This document shows, one piece after another, positions 1 to 9,303 of a stretch of DNA of 64,000 nucleotides (its first letter is position 1; the number at the start of each line of letters is the position of its first letter). The stretch lies in NCBI RefSeq assembly GCF_013377535.1, contig NZ_JABCJE010000003.1, forward strand, positions 62,001-126,000, written 5' to 3'. Made by a program: the position numbers and the translations under genes. This DNA comes from Donghicola mangrovi (GTDB taxonomy: Bacteria > Pseudomonadota > Alphaproteobacteria > Rhodobacterales > Rhodobacteraceae). The notes below the pieces were generated by a model. That model was given only the letters and a program-made list of their open reading frames with translations, did not search any database and was not told the DNA's origin.

Positions 1-96
1 GACGAGTTCCTCGAGGCGGGCGCACTGCCGACCCTGCACGACATGTACGGCCTTTCGGTTTCGAAGGTCGTCGAACAGATCAAGGGGTGGCTCTAA
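1..96 (+). CDS. C-terminal end of a transketolase-like protein (5' end outside the window)
   Basis: An open frame enters from the left edge and ends at TAA 94-96, leaving 31 residues. The pattern of a charged stretch, a Pro-x-Leu, then Tyr-Gly-Leu-Ser and a final amphipathic helix resembles the extreme C-terminus of transketolase or the C-terminal subunit of split transketolases. This is a weak, tail-only resemblance. The SDR gene follows after 53 bases on the same strand, so both may belong to one catabolic operon with the TRAP transporter. Another enzyme family cannot be excluded. Confidence 0.4.
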   Translation, partial: DEFLEAGALPTLHDMYGLSVSKVVEQIKGWL

Positions 97-149
97 GGGC
101 CCCCCGCGAAAACAAGAACCACTAACACACTACTTCGGAGGAGAGGCTC

Positions 150-902
150 ATGGGCCTACTGGAAGGTAAATTCGCAATCGTCACCGGCGCAGCTTCGGCA
201 CGCGGCCTTGGTAAAGCGACCGCAAAACTGTTCGCCGAGCACGGCGCAACCGTCGCGATCCTGGACCTGGATCTGGACGCAGCCAAAGCCGCAGCAGCCG
301 ACATCGGCGAGCAGCACATCGGTCTGGCATGCAACGTCACAGACAAAGCCGCCTGTCAGGCAGCCGTCGACGAGCTGGTCGCCAAGTGGGGCCGCATCGA
401 CATTCTGGTGAACAACGCAGGCATCACCCAGCCGCTGAAGTCGCTGCAGATCGAGCCCGGCAACTATGACGCCGTTATGGACGTCAACCTGCGCGGCACC
501 CTGTACATGTCGCAGGTTTGTGTACCCGTCATGCAGGCGCAAAAATCCGGTAGCGTTGTTAACCTGTCGTCGGTTTCGGCACAGCGCGGCGGCGGCATCT
601 TTGGTGGCCCGCACTACTCGGCGGCCAAGGCAGGCATTCTGGGTCTGACCAAAGCAATGGCGCGCGAATTCGCACCCGATCAGGTTCGCTTCAACGCAAT
701 CTGCCCGGGCTTCATCGCGACCGATATTACGGGTGGTAAACTCACCCCTGAGATGAAAGTAATGATCCTCGAAGGCATCCCCATGGGCCGCGCTGGCGAG
801 GCATCGGATGTAGCAGGCTGCGCTCTGTTCCTGGCTTCGGATCTGTCGGCATATTGCACCGGCACCGAGGTTGATGTGAACGGCGGCTCGCTCATCCACT
901 AA
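150..902 (+). CDS. SDR-family NAD(P)-dependent oxidoreductase
   Basis: 250 residues, the normal length of a classical short-chain dehydrogenase. The nucleotide-binding TG-x-Gly-rich turn is at residues 12-21, with an acidic residue (Asp39) after the second beta strand that usually favours NAD over NADP. The NNAG motif is at 88-91, and the catalytic set is Asn113, Ser141, Tyr156 and Lys160. The C-terminus (VDVNGG type) is that of FabG-like enzymes. A strong GGAGGAGAGG ribosome site precedes ATG 150. It lies directly before a TRAP transporter, so it probably oxidises the imported polyol, hydroxy acid or similar substrate, which cannot be named from sequence. Confidence 0.93.
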   Translation: MGLLEGKFAIVTGAASARGLGKATAKLFAEHGATVAILDLDLDAAKAAAADIGEQHIGLACNVTDKAACQAAVDELVAKWGRIDILVNNAGITQPLKSLQIEPGNYDAVMDVNLRGTLYMSQVCVPVMQAQKSGSVVNLSSVSAQRGGGIFGGPHYSAAKAGILGLTKAMAREFAPDQVRFNAICPGFIATDITGGKLTPEMKVMILEGIPMGRAGEASDVAGCALFLASDLSAYCTGTEVDVNGGSLIH

Positions 903-904
903 AG

Positions 905-941
905 CTCCTCCGCAGCGCGTCCGGAGGAGTTCGCGCTGCGG
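905..941 (+). promoter_or_regulatory. Two mutually exclusive perfect hairpins between the SDR and TRAP genes
   Basis: CTCCTCCG at 905-912 pairs with CGGAGGAG at 922-929 (8 bp). The overlapping CCGCAGCGCG at 910-919 pairs with CGCGCTGCGG at 932-941 (10 bp). Both stems share bases 910-912 and the second traps the 3' arm of the first in its loop, so they cannot form together. No U-tract follows, so this is more likely an RNA processing, stability or attenuation element than a simple terminator. Confidence 0.5.
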
Positions 942-974
942 CCTTCACACCTAGTTAGTAACGAGGAGAGACTA

Positions 975-1934
975 ATGAAATCCGTTGTTTACGCAGCACT
1001 TGCCGTGACCACCATGGTGGCGGGAACTGCAAATGCAGCCGAAGTAATTTTTGCCCACGGTGCAAACCCCGGCAACCCCCGTTTTGTCGCCGCTGAAAAG
1101 TGGTCCGAGCTTTATGCACAGTGCTCTGGCGATACCGTAAACCATGCGCCTTCGGGCACCATGGGCGATGACGTCGAGATGCTGACCTCTGCAACCGCAG
1201 GTGTTATTCAGGTTACTGCCAACAGCCAAGGCGCCATGAGCCAGATCGTCCCCGAGATCGGTCTTCTGGGTCTGCCCTTCCTGTTCAACGATCTTCCCAG
1301 CGCATGGAAAGTTCTGGACGGCGAAGTCGGCCAGATGCTGGACGAGCGCGCTCAGAATTCCGGTCTGAAGATCCTTGGTTTCTGGGATAACGGCATCCGT
1401 AACGTAACCCACCTTTCCAAGAACGTCTCGTCGCCCGAAGACCTGAAAGGCATGAAGATCCGCACTCCCCCGGATCAGATGACCGTCGACATCTTCGAAG
1501 CACTTGGCGCGTCGCCCGCACCGCTGGCATGGTCGGAACTGCCGACCGCGCTTCAGTCGGGCGTATTCGACGGTCAGGAAAACCCGCTGACCAACATCTA
1601 CTCGGCCAAGATCCACGAGATCACCCCCTATGTCACCCTGACCGGTCACAAGTACGAGTCGACCCCCGTGGTTGCTGGTCTGGCATGGTGGGCAACTCTG
1701 GATCAGGCGCATCAGGATTGCGCTCTGCAGGCCACTGCAGAAGCAGGCAAACTGCAGCGCGAGCTGAGCCAGGACGGCGACGTGACCCTGCCCGCAAAGA
1801 TGGAAGCCGAAGGCGCGATCTTCGCCGAAGCTGACAAGGCCGCCTACAAAGAGGCAACCGCGTCGGTCTATGCGAAATACGCTGAAACCTACCCCGAGCT
1901 AGTCAAGGCTCTGCAAGACGCGACGGCCCAGTAA
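975..1934 (+). CDS. dctP: TRAP transporter periplasmic substrate-binding protein (DctP family)
   Basis: 319 residues with a cleavable signal peptide (about 1-21, ANA/AEV cleavage). The body matches DctP/TAXI-type DctP proteins, with Arg163 in a KIRTP context, the arginine that in this family binds the carboxylate or acidic group of the ligand. It captures substrate in the periplasm and hands it to the DctQM membrane pair encoded next. ATG 975 follows a GAGGAGAG site. The stop codon overlaps the next start by one base (TAATG), indicating translational coupling. The ligand is unknown; a carboxylated or sulfonated C3-C6 compound is a reasonable inference from the neighbouring dehydrogenase. Confidence 0.93.
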   Translation: MKSVVYAALAVTTMVAGTANAAEVIFAHGANPGNPRFVAAEKWSELYAQCSGDTVNHAPSGTMGDDVEMLTSATAGVIQVTANSQGAMSQIVPEIGLLGLPFLFNDLPSAWKVLDGEVGQMLDERAQNSGLKILGFWDNGIRNVTHLSKNVSSPEDLKGMKIRTPPDQMTVDIFEALGASPAPLAWSELPTALQSGVFDGQENPLTNIYSAKIHEITPYVTLTGHKYESTPVVAGLAWWATLDQAHQDCALQATAEAGKLQRELSQDGDVTLPAKMEAEGAIFAEADKAAYKEATASVYAKYAETYPELVKALQDATAQ

Positions 1935-2506
1935 TGAACGCTGGCATCGGCGTGAACCCGAGCGAAGCGGAGGGGGTGCATCAGCACCCCTTCCACCGTA
2001 TCGTCACGCAAATCATCCGCTTGATCGCCTTTTCGGGTAAAGTGATCGCGGTCGCTACGATTGTATTTATGTTCTTTGCGCTGCTGGCCAACGTGGTCCT
2101 GCGGTATGCCTTCGGGTCGGGGATTTCCTGGGCCTATGAAATCCATGCTCTGCTGCTGCCCTGGCTGGTTGGCGCGGGTGTGGTCATCGCCGCTGCACGC
2201 GGCACGAATATCGCGATCACGATCCTGCCCGACATGCTGGCGCCCGAGCTGCGCCGCGGTCTGCTGGTCGTCATCGAAGTCGTTCTTGTCATTATTTGCG
2301 TGACTGTTCTGCAATCCAGCAAGCCCATCCTGATGGCGTCCAAATTCCAGACGCTCTCGACCTTGGGGATCAAACAGTACTGGGGCTACCTCAGCCTTGT
2401 GTATGCCTTTGCCGGCATGGCCTGCATCTCGGTTCTCGAGGTGGTGCGCCTGCTGACCGGTGCATCCGTTGCAAACAGTGACGCCGAGCGTCGCAGTCTG
2501 AGTTAA
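1934..2506 (+). CDS. dctQ: TRAP transporter small permease subunit (DctQ)
   Basis: 190 residues with four hydrophobic segments at about 32-58, 68-90, 103-125 and 147-170, the standard DctQ topology. The family forms a complex with the large DctM subunit in the inner membrane and is needed for Na+-driven uptake. The first ~30 residues are hydrophilic and acidic. It overlaps dctP by one base and is followed 11 bases later by dctM behind a GGGAGAG site, so the three genes are clearly co-translated. Confidence 0.92.
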   Translation: MNAGIGVNPSEAEGVHQHPFHRIVTQIIRLIAFSGKVIAVATIVFMFFALLANVVLRYAFGSGISWAYEIHALLLPWLVGAGVVIAAARGTNIAITILPDMLAPELRRGLLVVIEVVLVIICVTVLQSSKPILMASKFQTLSTLGIKQYWGYLSLVYAFAGMACISVLEVVRLLTGASVANSDAERRSLS

Positions 2507-2517
2507 GGGAGAGCACC

Positions 2518-3774
2518 ATGACCGGACCTATGATCTGGGTTTTCTTGATCCTTCTGGCGTTTGCCGTGCCGATCGGGCAGGCGATGCTGGGGGGCGTGGC
2601 CGCCGCCCTATGGCTGGACGGCAAACCGCTGGCTGTGATTGCGCAGCGTCTTTACACCCCGACCCAAAGCTTTCCGATGCTTGCGATCCCGTTCTTTATT
2701 CTGGCGGGCAACCTGATGATGTCGGGCCGGTTCGGTCAGTATCTGGTGAACATCGCGCGCCTGTTCGTGGGCAACATGAAGGGCGGTCTGGGGCAGGTGT
2801 CGATCATCGGCTCCGTGATGTTCGGCGGGGTGTCGGGCTCTGCGGTGGCGGATGCTTCGGCGATGGGGAACGCACTGATCCCCGTGCAAAAGCAGCAGGG
2901 CTATCCTGCGGGCTTTGCGGCGGCGATAAACTCGGCGTCCTCGACCGTGGCGGTTCTGATCCCGCCGTCGATCCCGCTGATCCTGTTCGGCCTTGTGTCG
3001 AACGTGTCGATCGTGGACCTGTTCGTTGCGGGCATTCTGCCGGGCGTCCTGCTGGGTGTCGGCATGTTCACCACCGTCTGGTGGAGCGCCCGCAAGAACA
3101 ACCTGCCGCGCTCGCCGCTCGAAGGGGGCTTTCAGGCCTTCAAAGGGCAGCTGGTTGCCGCCATCCCCGCACTGATCATGCCGCTCTTCGTGATCGGCAC
3201 CCTGCGCTTTGGCATTGCGACCCCGACCGAAGTTTCGGTCATGGCCGTGGCCTATGCGCTGCTGATCTCGGGCGCTGTGTACCGTGACCTTGGCCTGCGT
3301 GATATCTGGAATGCCTTGGTGGACACCGCCACCATGACCGGCGCGGTGATGCTGATCATCATGGCGTCCTCGACCCTCCAGTGGGTCATGACCGCCGAGC
3401 GCGTGCCCCAAGAGCTGGCCTCGTGGGTGGCTGCCACCTTTGCCGAGCCGTGGATGGTCATCCTGATGCTGAACGTGGTGATGCTGATTGTGGGCGCGTT
3501 CCTTGACCTTCCGGCGGCGGTGCTGCTGCTGGGGCCGCTGTTCGTGACCATCGGTCAGTCCATTGGTCTGGATCTGGTGCAGTTGGGTCTGATGATGGTC
3601 GTGAACCTTGCGATCGGCCTTTATACCCCGCCCGTTGGCACCACCTTGTTTATCTCGATGGGGATTGCTGATGCCAAGCTGGGGGAAACGGTCAAAGCCC
3701 TGCTGCCCTTCTATGGTGTGGCGCTGCTGGTTCTGCTGCTGATCTCTTATGTGCCGTTCCTGACGATCTACTGA
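2518..3774 (+). CDS. dctM: TRAP transporter large permease subunit (DctM)
   Basis: 418 residues, normal for DctM, with about a dozen hydrophobic helices over the whole length. The glycine-rich FGGVSGSAVADASAMG stretch near residue 103 is a hallmark of the family and lies in the Na+/substrate transport core. Together with the DctP and DctQ products it completes a tripartite ATP-independent importer. A Rho-independent terminator lies 24 bases beyond the stop, so the SDR-dctPQM unit ends here. Confidence 0.95.
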   Translation: MTGPMIWVFLILLAFAVPIGQAMLGGVAAALWLDGKPLAVIAQRLYTPTQSFPMLAIPFFILAGNLMMSGRFGQYLVNIARLFVGNMKGGLGQVSIIGSVMFGGVSGSAVADASAMGNALIPVQKQQGYPAGFAAAINSASSTVAVLIPPSIPLILFGLVSNVSIVDLFVAGILPGVLLGVGMFTTVWWSARKNNLPRSPLEGGFQAFKGQLVAAIPALIMPLFVIGTLRFGIATPTEVSVMAVAYALLISGAVYRDLGLRDIWNALVDTATMTGAVMLIIMASSTLQWVMTAERVPQELASWVAATFAEPWMVILMLNVVMLIVGAFLDLPAAVLLLGPLFVTIGQSIGLDLVQLGLMMVVNLAIGLYTPPVGTTLFISMGIADAKLGETVKALLPFYGVALLVLLLISYVPFLTIY

Positions 3775-3797
3775 TCAACGGCACATCGCAAATTTCG

Positions 3798-3830
3798 AAC
3801 GCGGGTCCATTCGGGCCCGCGTTTTCGTTT
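3798..3830 (+). terminator. Rho-independent terminator of the TRAP operon
   Basis: AACGCGGGTCC and GGGCCCGCGTT form an 11-bp stem (one G-U pair) with an ATTC loop, followed by TTTTCGTTT. Confidence 0.85.
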
Positions 3831-3942
3831 GAGTGACGTAGCGTGATTTCCGCCCCGTCTGGACAGGCTGCACCGCGCCCCCCACCATGCCGCCTAAGTG
3901 GCGCAGGGGAGAGCGCCGCGGACTGAAAAAGGGGAGAGTTTC

Positions 3943-5133
3943 ATGTCCACATCCGATCCTATTGTCATCGTCGGAGCCTCGCGCACCGCTATGGGCGGGT
4001 TTCAGGGGGCGCTGTCCGGCGCCACTGCAGCCGAGTTGGGGGCCTGCGCCATTTCCGGTGCTCTGGTCGGGGCGGGCCTGTCTGCGGATGCGGTGCAAGA
4101 GGTGATCATGGGCTGCGTTCTGCCAGCGGGGCAGGGGCAGGCTCCGGCGCGTCAGGCGGCTTTGGGCGCAGGGTTGCCCCTGTCTGCGGGGGCGACCACC
4201 GTGAACAAGATGTGCGGATCGGGGATGAAGGCCGCGATGCTGGCCCATGATCTGCTGCTGGCGGGCAGTGCCGATGTCATGGTCGCTGGCGGGATGGAAA
4301 GCATGTCGAACGCCCCCTATCTGCTGCCCAAGGCGCGGGGCGGCTACCGGATGGGGCACGGGCAGGTGATCGACCACATGTTCCTGGACGGGCTCGAGGA
4401 TGCTTATGATCGCGACCGCCTGATGGGCACCTTTGCTGAGGATTGCGCGGGTAGCTACGGTTTCACCCGAGAGGCTCAGGACACCTATGCGCTGACCTCC
4501 TTGGATCGCGCACAACAGGCCATCGCAAACGGCAAATTCGTGTCCGAGATCACCCCGATGACCGTCCGCGCAGGCCGCAGCGAAACCACTGTGGATACCG
4601 ACGAACAGCCCGGCAACGCGCGCCCCGACAAAATCCCGACCCTGCGCCCAGCCTTCCGCGAAGGGGGCACGGTGACGGCAGCCAACAGTTCTTCGATCAG
4701 TGACGGGGCGGCGGCGATGGTGCTGATGCGCCTGTCAGAGGCCGAGCGCCGTGGCCTCACACCCCGCGCCATTATCCGCGGCCACGCCACCCATGCCCAC
4801 GAGCCGAACCTGTTCCCCACTGCCCCCATCGGATCCATGCGCAAGCTGTCCGAGAAAACTGGCTGGAACCTGAACGACGTGGATCTGTTCGAGATCAACG
4901 AGGCCTTCGCCGTGGTCGCTATGGCCGCCATGCATGATCTGGGACTGCCCCATGACAAGGTGAACGTCCACGGCGGGGCCTGCGCGCTTGGCCACCCCAT
5001 CGGGGCATCGGGTGCCCGCGTAATGGTGACCCTACTGGCCGCGTTAGAGACCTATGATTTGCGGCGCGGCATGGCGTCCCTTTGCATCGGAGGAGGAGAA
5101 GCCACCGCCATCGCCATCGAACGTGTCAACTAA
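3943..5133 (+). CDS. Acetyl-CoA C-acetyltransferase (thiolase)
   Basis: 396 residues from ATG 3943, which has GGGGAGAG eight bases upstream. The longer open frame from 3898 has no such site. Thiolase hallmarks are all present: nucleophile Cys91 in a NKMCGSG context, His351 in GHPIGASG, and Cys381 in the C-terminal CIGGG loop. The family condenses two acetyl-CoA or cleaves 3-ketoacyl-CoA in the cytoplasm. It stands alone between terminators, not next to phaB or atoDA genes, so whether it serves biosynthesis or beta-oxidation is open. Length and motifs point to the AtoB/PhaA biosynthetic branch. Confidence 0.93.
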   Translation: MSTSDPIVIVGASRTAMGGFQGALSGATAAELGACAISGALVGAGLSADAVQEVIMGCVLPAGQGQAPARQAALGAGLPLSAGATTVNKMCGSGMKAAMLAHDLLLAGSADVMVAGGMESMSNAPYLLPKARGGYRMGHGQVIDHMFLDGLEDAYDRDRLMGTFAEDCAGSYGFTREAQDTYALTSLDRAQQAIANGKFVSEITPMTVRAGRSETTVDTDEQPGNARPDKIPTLRPAFREGGTVTAANSSSISDGAAAMVLMRLSEAERRGLTPRAIIRGHATHAHEPNLFPTAPIGSMRKLSEKTGWNLNDVDLFEINEAFAVVAMAAMHDLGLPHDKVNVHGGACALGHPIGASGARVMVTLLAALETYDLRRGMASLCIGGGEATAIAIERVN

Positions 5134-5197
5134 GTGGTCATAAGAATGTTGTGACCCTTTCGGCCTTTGGTTTTTTGATCAAAAGGGCTAAGTACAG

Positions 5198-5270
5198 CGC
5201 GGGATGCGAATCCCGCGTAAATCGGCGTGCCGTGGCTTGTGGCTGACTGGCAGTTCTCATATACGCCGAT
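5198..5270 (+). promoter_or_regulatory. Structured leader upstream of carboxynorspermidine decarboxylase
   Basis: Two consecutive hairpins precede the gene. CGCGGGAT (5198-5205) and ATCCCGCG (5210-5217) form a perfect 8-bp stem closed by a GCGA tetraloop of the GNRA type. ATCGGCGT (5221-5228) pairs perfectly with ACGCCGAT (5263-5270), enclosing a possible inner TGCC/GGCA pairing. The structure ends 34 bases before the start codon. Control by polyamine or translation is only inference. Confidence 0.45.
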
Positions 5271-5304
5271 GTCCTGTGCTGATCGCCAACCGGAAGGCAG
5301 AGAC

Positions 5305-6399
5305 ATGATCCAGACGCCCTATTACCTGATCGACAAATCGCGCCTTTTGCCGAACATGGAAAAGATCGCGTGGCTGCGCGAGCATTCGGGCGCCAAGGCT
5401 CTGCTGGCGCTGAAATGCTTTGCCACTTGGTCCGTCTTTGACATGATGAGCGAGTATATGGACGGCACGACCTCCAGCTCGCTGTTCGAGGTCAAACTGG
5501 GCCGCGAGAAGTTTCCTGGCGAAACCCATGCCTATTCGGTCGCGTGGTCGGACCACGAGATCGACGAAGTTCTGGCCAGCTCGGACAAGATCATTTTCAA
5601 CACCGTGGGTCAGCTGTCCCGCTTCGAGGAAGCCAGCCGCAACCACACCCGTGGCCTGCGCGTGAACCCCGGTGTGTCGACCAGCGGCTTTGATCTGGCG
5701 GACCCTGCGCGTCCCTTCAGCCGCCTTGGCGAACACGACCCCAAGAATATCGAGCCCGTTCTGGACCAGATCAGTGGCTTCATGTTCCACAACAACTGCG
5801 AGAACGCGGATTTCGACCGTTTCGACGCCATGCTGAACAGCATCGAGCAGCGGTTCGGCTATCTGATCCGCCAGATGAAGTGGATCAGCCTTGGCGGCGG
5901 CATCCACTTCACTGGCGAAGGCTATCCGCTGGACAAGCTGGCCGAGCGTCTGAAACGCTTTAGCGAACAGAACGAAGTGCAGGTTTATCTGGAGCCCGGC
6001 GAGGCAGCGATCACCAAATCGACCACGCTCGAAGTGACCGTTCTGGACACCCTGTTCAACGGCAAGAACCTGGCCATTGTGGACAGCAGCATCGAAGCGC
6101 ACATGCTGGACCTGCTGATCTATCGCGAAAGCGCACGGATGGAGCAGTCGGGCGATCAGGAATGGATGGTCTGCGGCAAATCCTGTCTGGCAGGCGATAT
6201 TTTCGGGGAATTCAAGTTCCCCAAGGCTCTGCAGGCCGGTGACCGCATCAGCATTCAGGATGCTGCCGGTTACACTATGGTCAAAAAGAACTGGTTCAAC
6301 GGCGTGAAGATGCCCGCTATTGCGATCCGCGAACTGGATGGCACCGAGCGTCTGGTCCGCGACTTTACCTACGAAGATTTCTCGGCAGCACTGTCGTGA
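5305..6399 (+). CDS. nspC: Carboxynorspermidine/carboxyspermidine decarboxylase
   Basis: 364 residues from ATG 5305 (GGAAGGCAGAG upstream), the usual NspC length; the longer frame from 5227 would add a non-homologous N-terminus lying in the structured leader. It is a fold-III (alanine-racemase-like) PLP decarboxylase: Lys37 in ALKCF is the Schiff-base lysine, the SLGGG loop near residue 194 holds the cofactor phosphate, YLEPGE is also present, and the Cys in the C-terminal GKSCLAGD motif is the catalytic cysteine of the family. It removes CO2 from carboxynorspermidine or carboxyspermidine, the last step of the alternative, SAM-independent polyamine route, and partners with the dehydrogenase encoded next. 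Confidence 0.92.
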   Translation: MIQTPYYLIDKSRLLPNMEKIAWLREHSGAKALLALKCFATWSVFDMMSEYMDGTTSSSLFEVKLGREKFPGETHAYSVAWSDHEIDEVLASSDKIIFNTVGQLSRFEEASRNHTRGLRVNPGVSTSGFDLADPARPFSRLGEHDPKNIEPVLDQISGFMFHNNCENADFDRFDAMLNSIEQRFGYLIRQMKWISLGGGIHFTGEGYPLDKLAERLKRFSEQNEVQVYLEPGEAAITKSTTLEVTVLDTLFNGKNLAIVDSSIEAHMLDLLIYRESARMEQSGDQEWMVCGKSCLAGDIFGEFKFPKALQAGDRISIQDAAGYTMVKKNWFNGVKMPAIAIRELDGTERLVRDFTYEDFSAALS

Positions 6400-6461
6400 A
6401 TTTGTCGCCCAAGGGCGTCATGTATCGAACTTAACCTGTAAACCAAAGGGGGTTCCCTACG

Positions 6462-7709
6462 TTGAAAAAGAACGTACTCATCATCGGCGCTGGTGGCGTC
6501 GCTCAGGTCGTGGCGCACAAATGTGCGCAGAATAACGATGTGCTTGGTGATATCCATATCGCCAGCCGGACCCTCGCCAAGTGCGAGGCCATCCTTGAGT
6601 CGGTCCGTGAAAAGGGCGCGATGAAGCAAGAGGGCGTTCTTGAAGCGCACCAGGTCAATGCGATGGATACCGCCGCAGTGGCCAACCTGATCCGGACCAC
6701 CGGAGCAGAGATTGTGATCAACGTGGGCTCGGCCTTTGTGAACATGTACGTGCTGGACGCGTGCATCGAGACCGGCGTTGCCTATATCGACACCGCCATT
6801 CACGAAGACCCCGCCAAGATTTGCGAAACTCCGCCGTGGTACGCCAACTACGAGTGGAAGAAGCGCGAGCTGTGCGCCGAAAAGGGCGTGACCGCTATTC
6901 TGGGGGCAGGCTTTGACCCCGGTGTTGTGAACGCCTTCGCGCGCTATGCGATCGACGAATACATGGACGAAGTGAAGTCCATCGACATCGTGGACATCAA
7001 CGCAGGCTCGCACGGCAAGTACTTTGCCACCAACTTCGACCCCGAGATCAACTTCCGCGAATTCACTGGCGTCGTCTACTACTGGGAAGACCAGCAGTGG
7101 AAAGAGACCACCATGTTCGCCTCGGGCCGTGACTGGGATCTGCCGACCGTTGGCACCTGCCGCGCCTATCAGTCGGGCCACGACGAAGTGCACTCGCTGG
7201 CGGCCAACTATCCGAACGCCGACGTGCGTTTCTGGATGGGCTTTGGCGACCACTACATCAACGTCTTCACCGTGCTGAAGAACCTTGGCCTTCTGTCCGA
7301 GCAGCCCGTGAAAACCGCCGAAGGTCTGGAAGTTGTTCCGCTGAAAGTGGTGAAAGCAGTGCTGCCCGACCCCTCCTCGCTGGCGCCGAACTATACTGGC
7401 AAGACCTGCATCGGCGATCTGGTCAAAGGCACCAAAGACGGTCAGGACGTCGAGGTGTTCGTCTACAACGTGGCCGACCACAAGGAAGCCTACGAAGAGG
7501 TTGGCTCTCAGGGCATCAGCTACACCGCCGGTGTGCCGCCCGTTGCTGCCGCGATGCTGGTTGCGACCGGCGAGTGGGATGCCAAGACCATGAAAAACGT
7601 CGAAGAGCTGGACCCCAAGCCGTTCTTCACCATCCTCGACACCATCGGTCTGCCGACCCGTGTGCAGGTTGGTGGCCTTGGTGGCACCGACAAGGCGTGG
7701 AACGAATAA
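6462..7709 (+). CDS. Carboxynorspermidine/carboxyspermidine dehydrogenase (saccharopine dehydrogenase family)
   Basis: 415 residues starting at TTG 6462, with AAAGGGGG about ten bases upstream. No in-frame ATG gives the Rossmann start, so the TTG is preferred. Residues 3-15 carry the GAGGVAQ dinucleotide-binding turn, and the rest matches the Lys9-like saccharopine dehydrogenase family, in which this branch reductively condenses aspartate semialdehyde with a diamine to give carboxy(nor)spermidine. It follows nspC by 62 bases on the same strand, which pairs the two pathway steps. Whether the diamine is diaminopropane or putrescine cannot be read from sequence. Confidence 0.9.
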   Translation: MKKNVLIIGAGGVAQVVAHKCAQNNDVLGDIHIASRTLAKCEAILESVREKGAMKQEGVLEAHQVNAMDTAAVANLIRTTGAEIVINVGSAFVNMYVLDACIETGVAYIDTAIHEDPAKICETPPWYANYEWKKRELCAEKGVTAILGAGFDPGVVNAFARYAIDEYMDEVKSIDIVDINAGSHGKYFATNFDPEINFREFTGVVYYWEDQQWKETTMFASGRDWDLPTVGTCRAYQSGHDEVHSLAANYPNADVRFWMGFGDHYINVFTVLKNLGLLSEQPVKTAEGLEVVPLKVVKAVLPDPSSLAPNYTGKTCIGDLVKGTKDGQDVEVFVYNVADHKEAYEEVGSQGISYTAGVPPVAAAMLVATGEWDAKTMKNVEELDPKPFFTILDTIGLPTRVQVGGLGGTDKAWNE

Positions 7710-7730
7710 TCCGTCTATCAGACGGTCAAA

Positions 7731-7754
7731 GGGCGGGGATTTCCCCGCCCTTTT

Positions 7755-7755
<1 letters not shown>
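7731..7755 (+). terminator. Terminator after the carboxynorspermidine genes
   Basis: GGGCGGGG (7731-7738) and CCCCGCCC (7743-7750) form a perfect 8-bp stem with an ATTT loop and five following T. Its last base touches the stop codon of the opposing VOC gene. Confidence 0.9.
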
Positions 7756-9303
<1,548 letters not shown>

